Source: Shimia sp. CNT1-13L.2
Lineage (GTDB): Bacteria > Pseudomonadota > Alphaproteobacteria > Rhodobacterales > Rhodobacteraceae
NCBI RefSeq assembly: GCF_024331145.1
Contig: NZ_JANDJO010000002.1
Span: 372,001-436,000 of the forward strand
Direction: 5' to 3'
DNA: 64,000 nt
Position 1 is the stretch's first letter. Every line of letters starts with the position of its first letter. The position numbers and the translations under genes were made by a program. Positions 42,233-50,812 of the stretch are shown here, piece after piece. The notes under the pieces were generated by a model. It made no database searches and was not told the DNA's origin. It saw only the letters and a program-made list of their open reading frames with translations.

Positions 42233-43621
42233 GTGAAATACATCTCAACCCGCGGCAACGCCCCCGAACTGACTTTCGAAGAGGCCATGCTGACCGGTCT
42301 CGCGCGGGATGGGGGGCTGTATGTGCCCGAAACCATCCCGACCATGACCAAGGACGAGATCGCCGCCCTTGCCGGTCTGCCCTACGAAGAGGCGGCCTTC
42401 CGTGTCATGAAACCCTTCATCGGCGACGCCTTCACCGATGATGAGTTCAAGGGCATCATCGAGCGCGCCTATGCGAACTTCCGCCATGATGCGCGTGCGC
42501 CGCTGGTGCAGCTGGGATCGAACCATTTCCTGATGGAACTGTTCCACGGCCCCACGCTGGCCTTCAAGGACTTCGCCATGCAGCTGATCGGGCAGCTGTT
42601 CCAGTTCTCGCTGGCCCGCCGCAACGAGCGCGTCACCATCGTTGGTGCCACCTCGGGCGATACCGGTTCGGCCGCGATCGAGGCGTTCCGCGGGCTCGAC
42701 AACGTGGATGTCTTCATCCTGTTCCCCGATGGCCGCGTCTCGGACATCCAGCGCAAGCAGATGACCACCCCGGCAGATGCCAACGTGCACGCGCTGGCGC
42801 TGGAAGGTGATTTCGACGATTGCCAGGCCAAGCTGAAAGACATGTTCAACGATTTCGAGTTCCGCGACGGTGTGAAACTGGCCGGCGTCAACTCGATCAA
42901 CTGGGCGCGTGTTCTGGCGCAGGTGGTATATTACTTCACCACCGCCGTTTCGGTTGGCGCACCGGATCGCAAGGTGTCTTTCACTGTGCCCACCGGCAAC
43001 TTTGGCGACATCTTCGCCGGCTATATCGCCAAGAAGATGGGCCTGCCGATTGACCGTTTGGTCATCGCCACCAACCAGAACGACATCCTGCACCGCACGA
43101 TGGAAACCAGCGCCTACACCAAGGATGGCGTGACCCCGTCGATTTCGCCGTCGATGGACATTCAGGTCTCGTCCAACTTCGAGCGCGCACTGTTTGATGC
43201 CTATGGCCGCGACGGCGGGGCCGTGTCCCAGCTGATGGAAGAACTGAAGGACGGCTCCTTCAAGATCTCGCAGGGCGCCATGCAGGCGCTGCGCGACCAT
43301 TTCGACTCGGGTCGCACCTCGGAAGAGGAAACCGTCGACACCATCAAGTGGGGTTTCGCGCACACCGGAGAAGTCCTTTGCCCTCACTCCGCTTGTGGGG
43401 TAAAGGTCGCCAACGAACACCTGTCGGACGCCCCGATGATCACCCTTGCCACGGCCCATCCGGCCAAGTTCCCGGATGCCGTTGAGGGGGCCATTGGCCA
43501 GCGTCCCGGCCTTCCGCCGCATATGCAGGACATGATGGACAAACCCGAGCGCGTCACCAAGGTGCCCAATGACCTTGAGCATCTCAAGGCGCTCATCAAG
43601 GATCGGATCGCTTCGCGTTGA
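42233..43621 (+). CDS. thrC: Threonine synthase
   Basis: A 462-residue PLP enzyme starting at GTG 42233. The PLP lysine lies in FHGPTLAFKDFAMQL near 110, with the phosphate-binding loop GATSGDTGSAA near 139. It converts O-phosphohomoserine to threonine. Length and start (MKYISTRGNAPELTFEEA) match the longer Class II-type enzyme of proteobacteria. The gene is tightly linked between surf1 and an M16 peptidase, a common Rhodobacteraceae order. Stop and next start overlap (TTGA). Confidence 0.97.
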   Translation: MKYISTRGNAPELTFEEAMLTGLARDGGLYVPETIPTMTKDEIAALAGLPYEEAAFRVMKPFIGDAFTDDEFKGIIERAYANFRHDARAPLVQLGSNHFLMELFHGPTLAFKDFAMQLIGQLFQFSLARRNERVTIVGATSGDTGSAAIEAFRGLDNVDVFILFPDGRVSDIQRKQMTTPADANVHALALEGDFDDCQAKLKDMFNDFEFRDGVKLAGVNSINWARVLAQVVYYFTTAVSVGAPDRKVSFTVPTGNFGDIFAGYIAKKMGLPIDRLVIATNQNDILHRTMETSAYTKDGVTPSISPSMDIQVSSNFERALFDAYGRDGGAVSQLMEELKDGSFKISQGAMQALRDHFDSGRTSEEETVDTIKWGFAHTGEVLCPHSACGVKVANEHLSDAPMITLATAHPAKFPDAVEGAIGQRPGLPPHMQDMMDKPERVTKVPNDLEHLKALIKDRIASR

Positions 43622-44880
43622 CGACGAGACTACACACCCTTTCCAATGGCTTCCGTATCGTGACCGAGCATATGCCCGGTCTGGAATCGGCGGCCATTGG
43701 CATCTGGGTCAATGCCGGGGGGCGTCACGAACGTCGCGCCCAGAACGGAATTGCCCACTTTCTCGAACACATGGCCTTCAAGGGCACGGAAAAGCGCAGC
43801 GCGCTGGACATTGCCGAGGCCATTGAGGACGTGGGCGGCTATATCAATGCCTATACCAGCCGCGAAGTGACCGCCTATTACGCGCGCGTCCTCAAGGACG
43901 ACGTGCCGCTTGCGCTGGATGTGATTGGCGACATCGTGCTGAACCCGGTCTTCGATCAGAACGAGATCGAGGTCGAGCGCGGCGTGATCCTTCAGGAAAT
44001 CGGGCAGGCCCTTGATACGCCGGACGATGTTATCTTTGACTGGCTTCAGGAACGCGCCTATCCCGACCAGCCGATTGGCCGCACCATCCTCGGGGCCGAG
44101 GAACGGGTCCGCGCCTTTGGCCGCGAAGATCTCGCGCAGTTTGTAACCGAACACTACCGCCCCGAGCGGATGATCCTGTCGGCGGCAGGCAATGTCGACC
44201 ACGACGCCATCGTGAAATTCGCAGAAGAGCTGTTTGGCCATCTGCCGGGTGGCTCTGCACTGGTGCTGGAACCGGCCAGGTTCTTTGGCGGCGAGTATCG
44301 CACCGAGAAATCGCTCGAACAGGCGCATTTCGCACTGGGCCTCGAAAGCCCGAACTACTGTGATCCGGAAATCTATACTGCGCAGATCTATTCCACCGCA
44401 CTTGGCGGCGGCATGTCTTCGCGCCTGTTTCAGGAAGTCCGCGAAAAGCGCGGTCTCTGCTACACGATCTACGCCCAAACCGGCGCCTATTGCGATACCG
44501 GCATGACGACGATCTATGCGGGCACCTCGGGCGCGCAAGTCGCCGATCTCGCCCAGATCACCATCGACGAGCTGAAACGCGCTGCCGAAGGCATGAATGC
44601 CGCCGAAATCGCCCGCGCCCGCACCCAGATGAAGGCTGGCCTTCTGATGGGGCTGGAAAGCCCGTCGAGCCGCGCAGAGCGTCTGGCGCGGATGCTGGCG
44701 ATCTGGGATCGCATTCCCGATCTTTCCGAAACGGTTGAGCGTATCGATGCGGTCACCGACGAAGACGTGCGCCGCTTTGCCGAACATATGGCGGTTGCGG
44801 CCCGTCCGGCGCTGGCGCTTTACGGACCGGTCTCGGATGCGCCCACGCTGGAACGCCTGCAAGAGCGGCGCGCGGCCTGA
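43618..44880 (+). CDS. M16-family zinc peptidase (processing-peptidase-like)
   Basis: A 420-residue protein starting at TTG 43618, overlapping the thrC stop. The inverted zinc motif HFLEH lies near residue 45, with a downstream Glu region EVTAYYARV. The C-terminal domain has GGGMSSRLFQEVREKRGLCY near 262. It is similar to the beta subunit of mitochondrial processing peptidase. The bacterial substrate is not known. The stop overlaps the start of the GNAT gene by one base. Confidence 0.93.
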   Translation: MTTRLHTLSNGFRIVTEHMPGLESAAIGIWVNAGGRHERRAQNGIAHFLEHMAFKGTEKRSALDIAEAIEDVGGYINAYTSREVTAYYARVLKDDVPLALDVIGDIVLNPVFDQNEIEVERGVILQEIGQALDTPDDVIFDWLQERAYPDQPIGRTILGAEERVRAFGREDLAQFVTEHYRPERMILSAAGNVDHDAIVKFAEELFGHLPGGSALVLEPARFFGGEYRTEKSLEQAHFALGLESPNYCDPEIYTAQIYSTALGGGMSSRLFQEVREKRGLCYTIYAQTGAYCDTGMTTIYAGTSGAQVADLAQITIDELKRAAEGMNAAEIARARTQMKAGLLMGLESPSSRAERLARMLAIWDRIPDLSETVERIDAVTDEDVRRFAEHMAVAARPALALYGPVSDAPTLERLQERRAA

Positions 44881-45470
44881 TGCTTCTTGGACGGCGCAAG
44901 GTTCGAATCGAAACCGAGCGGCTGACCCTGCGTCTGCCGCAGCATTCGGATTTTCGGGAATGGACAGCCCTGCGCCGTGAAAGTGCGGATTTCCTGATCC
45001 CTTGGGAGCCCGCCTGGGCAAGCGATCACCTTAGCCGCAAGAGCTTTACCAACCGCGTCTACTGGGCGCAGCGGTCGGTCGCCAATGGCACCGCCATGCC
45101 CCTGTTCCTGACCCGCAGGTCCGATGAGGTGCTGCTCGGCGCTATCACCCTCGACAACATCCGCCGCGGGCCTTCGCAATCGGGGACGCTCGGGTATTGG
45201 GTCGGCGAACAGTTCGTTCGCCAGGGGTTCATGCGCGAGGCCATCGAGGCCGTCTCGCACCATGCCTTTACCCATCTGAACCTCAGCCGGATCGAGGCCG
45301 CCTGCCTGCCGGAAAACGTGGCCTCGCGCGGGGTTCTGGAGAAATCCGGCTTCAAGTACGAGGGCGTGGCGCAAAGCTATCTCCAGATCAACGGCCGCTG
45401 GCGTACCCACGTTCTCTATGCAGCGTTGCGCAATGATCGGCGCGGGCGGACCCTCGTCGGTCAGGCCTGA
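44880..45470 (+). CDS. RimJ/RimL-like GNAT N-acetyltransferase
   Basis: A 196-residue acetyltransferase with IETERLTLRLPQHSDF at the N-terminus, LGAITLDNIRRG near 85 and the acetyl-CoA-binding region RQGFMREAIEAVSHHAF near 118. NVASRGVLEKSGFKYEG near 148 is typical of RimJ-type ribosomal alanine N-acetyltransferases. The true substrate is not shown by the sequence. It is translationally coupled to the M16 gene. Confidence 0.88.
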   Translation: MLLGRRKVRIETERLTLRLPQHSDFREWTALRRESADFLIPWEPAWASDHLSRKSFTNRVYWAQRSVANGTAMPLFLTRRSDEVLLGAITLDNIRRGPSQSGTLGYWVGEQFVRQGFMREAIEAVSHHAFTHLNLSRIEAACLPENVASRGVLEKSGFKYEGVAQSYLQINGRWRTHVLYAALRNDRRGRTLVGQA

Positions 45471-45537
45471 TCCATCCGGTTTTGTTGAAAACCTGATCTG
45501 TCGCTATAGTTCTCCCTGAAACACGAGGGAGATCGCC

Positions 45538-46347
45538 ATGCTTCGCCTGCTTCTTGTTCTTCTGACCCTGGCCACGCCTGCGTTCTCCGAAACCCGGCGC
45601 GCAAGCCATTGTATCGCCCTGGCACAGGCACCGGGGCTTGAATACCTGCACAAGGCGTCGTTTCGCGATCCGCTGCCCCGCAATTCCGTGCGGATCAGCT
45701 ATATCGCCCATGCGTCCTTTCTCATTCAGGCCCATGACGGCACCTCTGCCGTGACCGACTTTACCGGCTTCATCGGCAACACACGCTTTCTGCCGGACGT
45801 GGTGACCATGAACCATGCCCACGGCACCCACTGGACCGAACACCCCGATCCGGCGATCCCCCATGTGCTGCGGGGCTGGGATGATCTGGGCGATGCGGCG
45901 GATCACCATCTCGACCTTGGCACCATGCTTGTGCGCAACGTGCCCACCGATATCCGGCGCTTTGGCGGGGTCGAGGAGAACGGCAATTCGATCTTCGTCT
46001 TCGAGGTCGGGGGGCTTTGCATCGCCCATCTCGGTCACCTGCATCACGAACCCAGCGATGCGCAATATGCCGCCATAGGGCGGATGGACGTGGTGATGGC
46101 CGCCGTTGACGGTGGCATGACGCTGGACCTGCCGACCATGATGCGCGTTCTGCGGCGGGTCGAGGCGCGGGTGGTGATCCCGATGCACTGGTTCGAGGGC
46201 TGGACGCTGGATGCCTTTCTCGCGGGTATGTCCGATGTCTACACTATCGAGAACAACGGCCAGTCCGCGCTTGAAATCTCGCTCAAAACCCTCCCGAGAC
46301 AACCAACGATCCATGTTCTGGCTCCACACTTTTTACGCGACCCCTAG
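45538..46347 (+). CDS. Exported MBL-fold (UlaG-like) protein with altered metal motif
   Basis: A 269-residue protein with a clear signal peptide (MLRLLLVLLTLATPAFSE). It has a beta-lactamase-fold pattern: YIAHASFLIQAHDG near 55, HAHGTHW at 93-99, GHLHHEP near 170, and PMHWFEGW near 220. The usual HxHxDH reads H93-A-H95-G-T97-H98, so the Asp ligand is Thr. It may bind one metal or have changed chemistry. It was probably exported to the periplasm. The substrate is unknown. Confidence 0.8.
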   Translation: MLRLLLVLLTLATPAFSETRRASHCIALAQAPGLEYLHKASFRDPLPRNSVRISYIAHASFLIQAHDGTSAVTDFTGFIGNTRFLPDVVTMNHAHGTHWTEHPDPAIPHVLRGWDDLGDAADHHLDLGTMLVRNVPTDIRRFGGVEENGNSIFVFEVGGLCIAHLGHLHHEPSDAQYAAIGRMDVVMAAVDGGMTLDLPTMMRVLRRVEARVVIPMHWFEGWTLDAFLAGMSDVYTIENNGQSALEISLKTLPRQPTIHVLAPHFLRDP

Positions 46348-46379
46348 ACGAGAAACTCAGGCGTGCTAGAGGTGTTTGC

Positions 46380-47792
46380 ATGACGTTGAAATCCGTTTCC
46401 GAACCGCTTCTTGCCCATCTTCGCGCCCAGCTGCCGGACGGCACGTTGCGCGCCCCGCAGCCGCACCACATCGAAGAGCCCCGAGGCCGTTTTTTCGGCT
46501 CCGGCAAGGAGACGCTGGCCCTGCCGCGAACCACGCTAGAGGTGGCCACCATCCTGCGCGCCTGCAACGCCGCGCAGGTGCCGGTCGTGCCGTTTGGCGG
46601 TGGCACCGGTCTGGTGGGCGGACAGGTCATGGAAAACGGCCCGACGCCGCTGATCCTGTCGCTGGAACGCATGAATCGCATTCGCGCGGTGCACCCGCTG
46701 GAAAACGTCATCGTCGCCGAGGCCGGCGCGATCCTGTCGGATGTTCAGGCCGCCGCCGAGGGAGCCGATCGCCTGTTCCCCCTGTCCCTCGCGGCCGAGG
46801 GCTCCTGCCGTATTGGCGGCAACCTCGCGACAAACGCGGGCGGCGTGAATGTCCTGCGCTATGGCAACACCCGCGATCTCTGTCTAGGGCTTGAGGCGGT
46901 GCTGCCCACCGGTGAAATCTGGCACGGCCTGTCGCGTCTCAGAAAGGACAACACGGGCTATGACCTGCGTGGCCTGCTGGTCGGGTCCGAAGGCACGCTG
47001 GGCGTGATCACTGCCGCCGCTCTCAAGCTCGCACCACGGCCCGCGTCGGTGGGCACCGCGCTCATGGTGGTGAAAGACCCAGAGGCCGCCCTGAAGCTGC
47101 TGGCCCTGGCCCGCGATTACGCAGGTGAAGCGATCAGCGCCTTTGAACTCATCCACCGTCAGGGGCTCGACTTCATTGCCGAAACCCTGCCGGACATCCG
47201 CCTGCCGTTCCCGAGACCGCCGGAGTGGATGGTGCTGGTGGATCTGGGCATGGCCAAGGGAGCGGACGCCGCACTCGAGACGCTGTTTGCCGCGGGCATG
47301 GAGGAGGGGCTTCTGTCCGACGGCCTCATTGCCCAGAGCGATACACAGCGGGCCGCCTTCTGGTCGGTGCGTGAGCACATTCCGGTCGCCAACAAGCGGA
47401 TTGGCTCGATCAGCAGCCACGACATCGCGCTGCCCCTGTCGGTGATCCCCGAATTCATTCCCCGCGCGGGCGAACGCCTTGCCAGCCTTGGAAAATTCCG
47501 GATCAACTGTTTCGGGCACCTCGGCGATGGCAACCTGCATTACAACGTCTTCCCGCCACGGGGACGGCGCCGCAGCGAGTTTCTGAACAAGCGCGAAGAG
47601 ATCAAATATCTCGTGCATGACATGGTTCAGGAATACGGCGGCTCGTTCAGCGCCGAACACGGGGTCGGGCGCCTCAAGACCGGCGATCTGGCGCGTTATG
47701 GCGATCCCACCAAGGTGATGGCGATGCGCGCGATCAAGGCGGCGCTTGATCCCAACGGCATCATGAACCCCGGTGCCGTGCTGCGCGACTAG
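46380..47792 (+). CDS. FAD-linked 2-hydroxyacid dehydrogenase (GlcD/D2HGDH type)
   Basis: A 470-residue protein of the PCMH/VAO family. It has the FAD-binding region VPVVPFGGGTGLVGG near 66, AAEGSCRIGGNLATNAGG near 140, LRKDNTGYDLRGLLVGSEGTLGVIT near 183, FGHLGDGNLHYNVF near 380 and SAEHGVGRLK near 425. Family members oxidise D-lactate, glycolate or D-2-hydroxyglutarate using FAD and pass electrons to a quinone or flavoprotein. No GlcE/GlcF partners are adjacent, which favours the single-subunit D-lactate/D-2-hydroxyglutarate type. Confidence 0.88.
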   Translation: MTLKSVSEPLLAHLRAQLPDGTLRAPQPHHIEEPRGRFFGSGKETLALPRTTLEVATILRACNAAQVPVVPFGGGTGLVGGQVMENGPTPLILSLERMNRIRAVHPLENVIVAEAGAILSDVQAAAEGADRLFPLSLAAEGSCRIGGNLATNAGGVNVLRYGNTRDLCLGLEAVLPTGEIWHGLSRLRKDNTGYDLRGLLVGSEGTLGVITAAALKLAPRPASVGTALMVVKDPEAALKLLALARDYAGEAISAFELIHRQGLDFIAETLPDIRLPFPRPPEWMVLVDLGMAKGADAALETLFAAGMEEGLLSDGLIAQSDTQRAAFWSVREHIPVANKRIGSISSHDIALPLSVIPEFIPRAGERLASLGKFRINCFGHLGDGNLHYNVFPPRGRRRSEFLNKREEIKYLVHDMVQEYGGSFSAEHGVGRLKTGDLARYGDPTKVMAMRAIKAALDPNGIMNPGAVLRD

Positions 47793-47825
47793 ACCGTTAC
47801 AAACGTTCGGGTTCCTGCCGAGCAA

Positions 47826-47861
47826 AGAAAAACGCCCCGCGCCGGAAAAAGGCGCGAGGCG
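47826..47861 (-). terminator. Intrinsic terminator of apt
   Basis: On the minus strand CGCCTCGCGCC - TTTTTCC - GGCGCGGGGCG (one mismatch) is followed by TTTTTCTTT, 78 bp after the apt stop. It may also end the convergent FAD-dehydrogenase transcript. Confidence 0.75.
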
Positions 47862-47938
47862 GTGATCATTTGATCATGCAAGCAGTGCCGCCTCCCTGAC
47901 GGCCCCGTCTTGGTGACATGCAAATCTTGCGATTTCCT

Positions 47939-48478
47939 TTACAGGCCTTCGAACTCGCAGAGGACCGAGACATTCATGCCCATGTCCTCGAGCTTTTTGC
48001 GCCCCCCCAGTTCCGGCAGGTCGATGATGAAGGAACAGGCGATGATCTCGCCACCAAGGCGTTCGATCAGCTTGATGCCCGCCTCGGCGGTGCCGCCAGT
48101 GGCCAGCAGGTCATCGACAACAAGGATCTTCTCGCCCGGCTGGATCGCATCGTCGTGGATTTCCACGATCGCCTCGCCATATTCCAGCGTGTATTCCTGC
48201 GAAATAGTGGTGCCGGGCAGTTTGCCCTTCTTGCGGATCGGCACAAAGCCAACCGAAAGCTGGTGGGCAATCGCGCCGCCAAGGATAAAGCCACGCGCCT
48301 CGAGACCGATCACCTTGTCGATACGTTCGCCAGCAAAGGGGTGCAGCATCTGGTCGATCGCCATCCGGAACCCGCGCGGATCGGCGAACAGGGTGGTCAC
48401 ATCGCGGAACATGATCCCTTCGTGCGGGAAATCCACGATGGTGCGGATATAGTCTTTTACGTCGTTGCTCTTGCGCAT
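47939..48478 (-). CDS. apt: Adenine phosphoribosyltransferase
   Basis: A 179-residue phosphoribosyltransferase with [15 protein letters not shown] near 16, [14 protein letters not shown] near 60 and the PRPP loop [16 protein letters not shown] near 125. It converts adenine and PRPP to AMP. mtnP, which releases adenine from methylthioadenosine, lies 0.6 kb away on the same strand, forming a salvage pair. Confidence 0.97.
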   Translation of the reverse strand: MRKSNDVKDYIRTIVDFPHEGIMFRDVTTLFADPRGFRMAIDQMLHPFAGERIDKVIGLEARGFILGGAIAHQLSVGFVPIRKKGKLPGTTISQEYTLEYGEAIVEIHDDAIQPGEKILVVDDLLATGGTAEAGIKLIERLGGEIIACSFIIDLPELGGRKKLEDMGMNVSVLCEFEGL

Positions 48479-48557
48479 GTCCGGAACCCCTCATGGAAAT
48501 GACGGTATTCCTTTGAAGACTTTCGCCCCGCGACGCAAGGGGCGGATCGGCGCAGGA

Positions 48558-48674
48558 TTACTGGCTGCGGCGGCGCAGGAAGCGATAAACCGTGTTTGAC
48601 ATCCAGTTGAGATGCGGTTTGTGCCAATCCATGCGATCGCGCACGAGCATTGTTTTCGCGGCAATGAGGTTCAT
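48558..48674 (-). CDS. Possible 38-residue basic protein
   Basis: From ATG 48674 (GGAAATGGAG upstream) the frame encodes 38 residues beginning MNLIAAKTMLVRDRMDWHKP and ending YRFLRRRSQ. It is short, with several Arg and Trp residues, and resembles no family I know. An in-frame extension to 48758 runs through AT-rich promoter-like DNA. It is divergent from the ribbon-helix-helix gene at 48789. It could equally be non-coding. Confidence 0.35.
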   Translation of the reverse strand: MNLIAAKTMLVRDRMDWHKPHLNWMSNTVYRFLRRRSQ

Positions 48675-48732
48675 TTCTCCATTTCCTTTCTGAACTGCCT
48701 CGTCTAAATTAGTGTATCGTTTGTATATGTTA

Positions 48733-48742
48733 TGTATATACA
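48733..48742. promoter_or_regulatory. Palindrome TGTATATACA in AT-rich divergent region
   Basis: A perfect 10-bp palindrome with a similar half TGTATATG just upstream (48722-48729). It lies in the AT-rich gap between the 38-residue ORF and the ribbon-helix-helix gene, 47 bp from the latter's start. It may be the operator of that regulator. Confidence 0.4.
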
Positions 48743-48788
48743 TTCGATTCACTAACAATTCAATACCGATGGGACAGTTGGTTCACGC

Positions 48789-48962
48789 ATGGGCAAGAAA
48801 GACGGCAAGAAGGCCGGAAAGAAGGACAGCCAGCTGGTGCTGCGTTTGGACAAGGCGGAACGTGATGCCTTTGTCGAACTCTGCAAGGATTTGGATACCA
48901 GCGCCGCAAGGGAAATTCGGCGCTTTATCAGGGGCTTCATGAAAGAGAATGGCTCGGACTGA
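48789..48962 (+). CDS. Small ribbon-helix-helix (CopG/Arc-type) protein
   Basis: A 57-residue protein (ATG 48789). A lysine-rich start (MGKKDGKKAGKKD) is followed by SQLVLRLDKAERDAFVELCKDLD and then AAREIRRFIRGFM. This is the beta strand-helix-helix pattern of Arc/MetJ/CopG DNA-binding proteins. No toxin gene follows, so it is more likely a stand-alone regulator than an antitoxin. A terminator begins 17 bp after the stop. Confidence 0.7.
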   Translation: MGKKDGKKAGKKDSQLVLRLDKAERDAFVELCKDLDTSAAREIRRFIRGFMKENGSD

Positions 48963-48978
48963 GCTCCTGAAACAAGAA

Positions 48979-49009
48979 AAAACGGCCCGTGGTTCGCACG
49001 GGCCGTTTT
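48979..49009. terminator. Bidirectional intrinsic terminator
   Basis: AAAACGGCCCGTG (48979-48991), GTTCG, CACGGGCCGTTTT (48997-49009): a perfect 13-bp stem with A and T runs on both sides. It serves the ribbon-helix-helix gene and the convergent mtnP. Confidence 0.92.
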
Positions 49010-49038
49010 CATTTGGAACCTTACGATTTCTGTAAAAT

Positions 49039-49914
49039 TCAGCCCAGAACCCGCCCCGCAATCGCAGAGAGTTTCTCGACCATCGCGGGATCACGCGCAT
49101 CCGGAGCGGTCAGGATCGCAAACTCCAGCGCGCGGTCGCAGCCGTGTTCGCAGGGGGCGCGGTCCTGGCCGAGGAGGGTGGGGAGGCGGCGGACGAGGTT
49201 GCGGCCCTTGTCGGCATTGCCCATCAGCGTCTTGATGATCTCGGCCACGTCCACTTCGCCGTGTTCAGGGTGCCAGCTGTCATAGTCGGTCACCATCGCC
49301 ACCGAGGCATAGCACAGCTCGGCTTCGCGGGCGAGTTTGGCTTCGGGCATGTTGGTCATGCCGATCACGTCACAGCCCCAGCTTTCGCGGTACATCTTCG
49401 ACTCGGCCAGCGACGAGAACTGCGGCCCTTCCATGGCAAGATAGGTGCCGCCCCGATGCACGGTGATACCGGCGTCGCGGGCCGCGGTTTCGCAGGCATC
49501 CGACAGGCGCGGACAGGTGGGGTGAGCCACGCTGACATGCGCCACGAGGCCGGGGCCAAAGAAGGATTTCTCGCGCGCGAAGGTGCGGTCAATGAATTGA
49601 TCCACAACAACAAAATCGCCCGGCGCCATATGTTCGCGGAACGATCCCACAGCCGAGATCGAGATCACGTCGGTCACGCCGATCTGTTTCAGGGCGGCGA
49701 TATTGGCGCGGTAGGGAACCGAGGTCGGGGTGTGCACGTGGCCGCGCCCGTGGCGTGGCAGAAAGGCCATTTTCACACCGTCCAGAACGCCGGTCAGCAC
49801 CTCGTCGGAGGGCGCGCCCCAGGGGGTGTCGATGGCGGTCCACTTGGCGTCTTCCAGCCCGTCGATGTCATAGATGCCTGAGCCGCCGATCACGGCGATC
49901 ATGGTCTCGGTCAT
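49039..49914 (-). CDS. mtnP: S-methyl-5'-thioadenosine phosphorylase
   Basis: A 291-residue phosphorylase with VIGGSGIYDIDGLEDA at the start, FLPRHGRGHVHTPTSVPYRAN near 51, and AMEGPQFSSLAESKMYRESWGCDVIGMTNMPEA-type region near 160 (seen as MEGPQFSS and GMTNMPEAKLAREAE). It cleaves methylthioadenosine to adenine and methylthioribose-1-phosphate. The adenine can be used by Apt, encoded nearby. Confidence 0.96.
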   Translation of the reverse strand: MTETMIAVIGGSGIYDIDGLEDAKWTAIDTPWGAPSDEVLTGVLDGVKMAFLPRHGRGHVHTPTSVPYRANIAALKQIGVTDVISISAVGSFREHMAPGDFVVVDQFIDRTFAREKSFFGPGLVAHVSVAHPTCPRLSDACETAARDAGITVHRGGTYLAMEGPQFSSLAESKMYRESWGCDVIGMTNMPEAKLAREAELCYASVAMVTDYDSWHPEHGEVDVAEIIKTLMGNADKGRNLVRRLPTLLGQDRAPCEHGCDRALEFAILTAPDARDPAMVEKLSAIAGRVLG

Positions 49915-50054
49915 GGGGTGCTCCTGTTGGATAATCTGTTGCGCCTAGTCTTGGCCTGTCACCTGCCGATTTGCAATCTGGCGACGGGGAAAAGCCGGAA
50001 AAATGCCCGTCTGTATCGCGTCGGTATTACGTCGGTATTACGGAGGTGGCGATT

Positions 50055-50600
50055 TCACCCATCCAGAAGCCCGCGTTTGCCCAGTTCCGCCCGATAGTCC
50101 GCCAGAGCGGCAGGGAATCCGACAAGCGGCCAGCTCAGATCCTGGGCCTGCCCGTGCCGGTCGCGAAAGGTAAAGCGCATCTCGCCGCCGTCCTGCATCC
50201 GCTGCAAGAGGATCTCGGCATCTTCGGCCTCAAACGTACAGGACAGGCCGGTCAGACAGCCGGGGCGGTTGGTCTGCCAGGTCACGGTGCCGCCGTTTTC
50301 GATCCGGAAGTCGCCCGGAAGGAACAGGGTGCCCGGTTCAAGCCCAAAGTCGACCTTGGGTTCCGGGGTCACGAACAGGAACATTCCGCCGAATTTCGGG
50401 CGGGGGGAGAAGACATCGACATAGCGGATGTAACACCGCTGAACGAGCGCGCCCTGTTCCTCGCGTTCATCACACAACACGTTCCAGATGTCGTGGATTG
50501 CATGATGCGTCACCCGCCAGTTTCCGGCGGTGTCATTGCCCTGCAAATCCTGTGCAAGGGCAGGGGAAGCGGCAAGAAGAAGGGGCAGGAGCCAGCGCAT
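50055..50600 (-). CDS. Exported IalB-like protein of unknown function
   Basis: From ATG 50600, 181 residues with a signal peptide MRWLLPLLLAASPALAQ. The open frame reaching to 50735 lacks a signal and is less likely. The layout resembles the invasion-associated locus B family: GDFRIENGGTVTWQTNRPGC, paired cysteines, and a C-terminal WPLVGFPAALADYRAEL. IalB proteins are periplasmic or outer-membrane-associated; the role is not settled. The resemblance is moderate. Confidence 0.65.
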   Translation of the reverse strand: MRWLLPLLLAASPALAQDLQGNDTAGNWRVTHHAIHDIWNVLCDEREEQGALVQRCYIRYVDVFSPRPKFGGMFLFVTPEPKVDFGLEPGTLFLPGDFRIENGGTVTWQTNRPGCLTGLSCTFEAEDAEILLQRMQDGGEMRFTFRDRHGQAQDLSWPLVGFPAALADYRAELGKRGLLDG

Positions 50601-50812
50601 CGGGGGCCTCGTGTTCGGGTATGGGGCCAATCTTTCGCATCGCGGCGCAAGCGTCCACTCAACTTGCCGCGATGACCACGTGAAGCAAAAGCTGCCCAAA
50701 TCTTTGGCCCCGCCCGCCGCTTGCATGGCGGCCATGCGGCTCAGGCCTTGTGCGAAAGGGGTATTTTCGCTAGGGAGCCTGCAACGAACGCTTTCCCAAA
50801 AACAGGTGAAAC

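Noticed and set aside
47868-47882. Repeated TGATCA near the apt terminator
   Set aside because: Two adjacent 6-bp palindromes in a short gap are easily explained by chance, and no promoter is expected between convergent genes.
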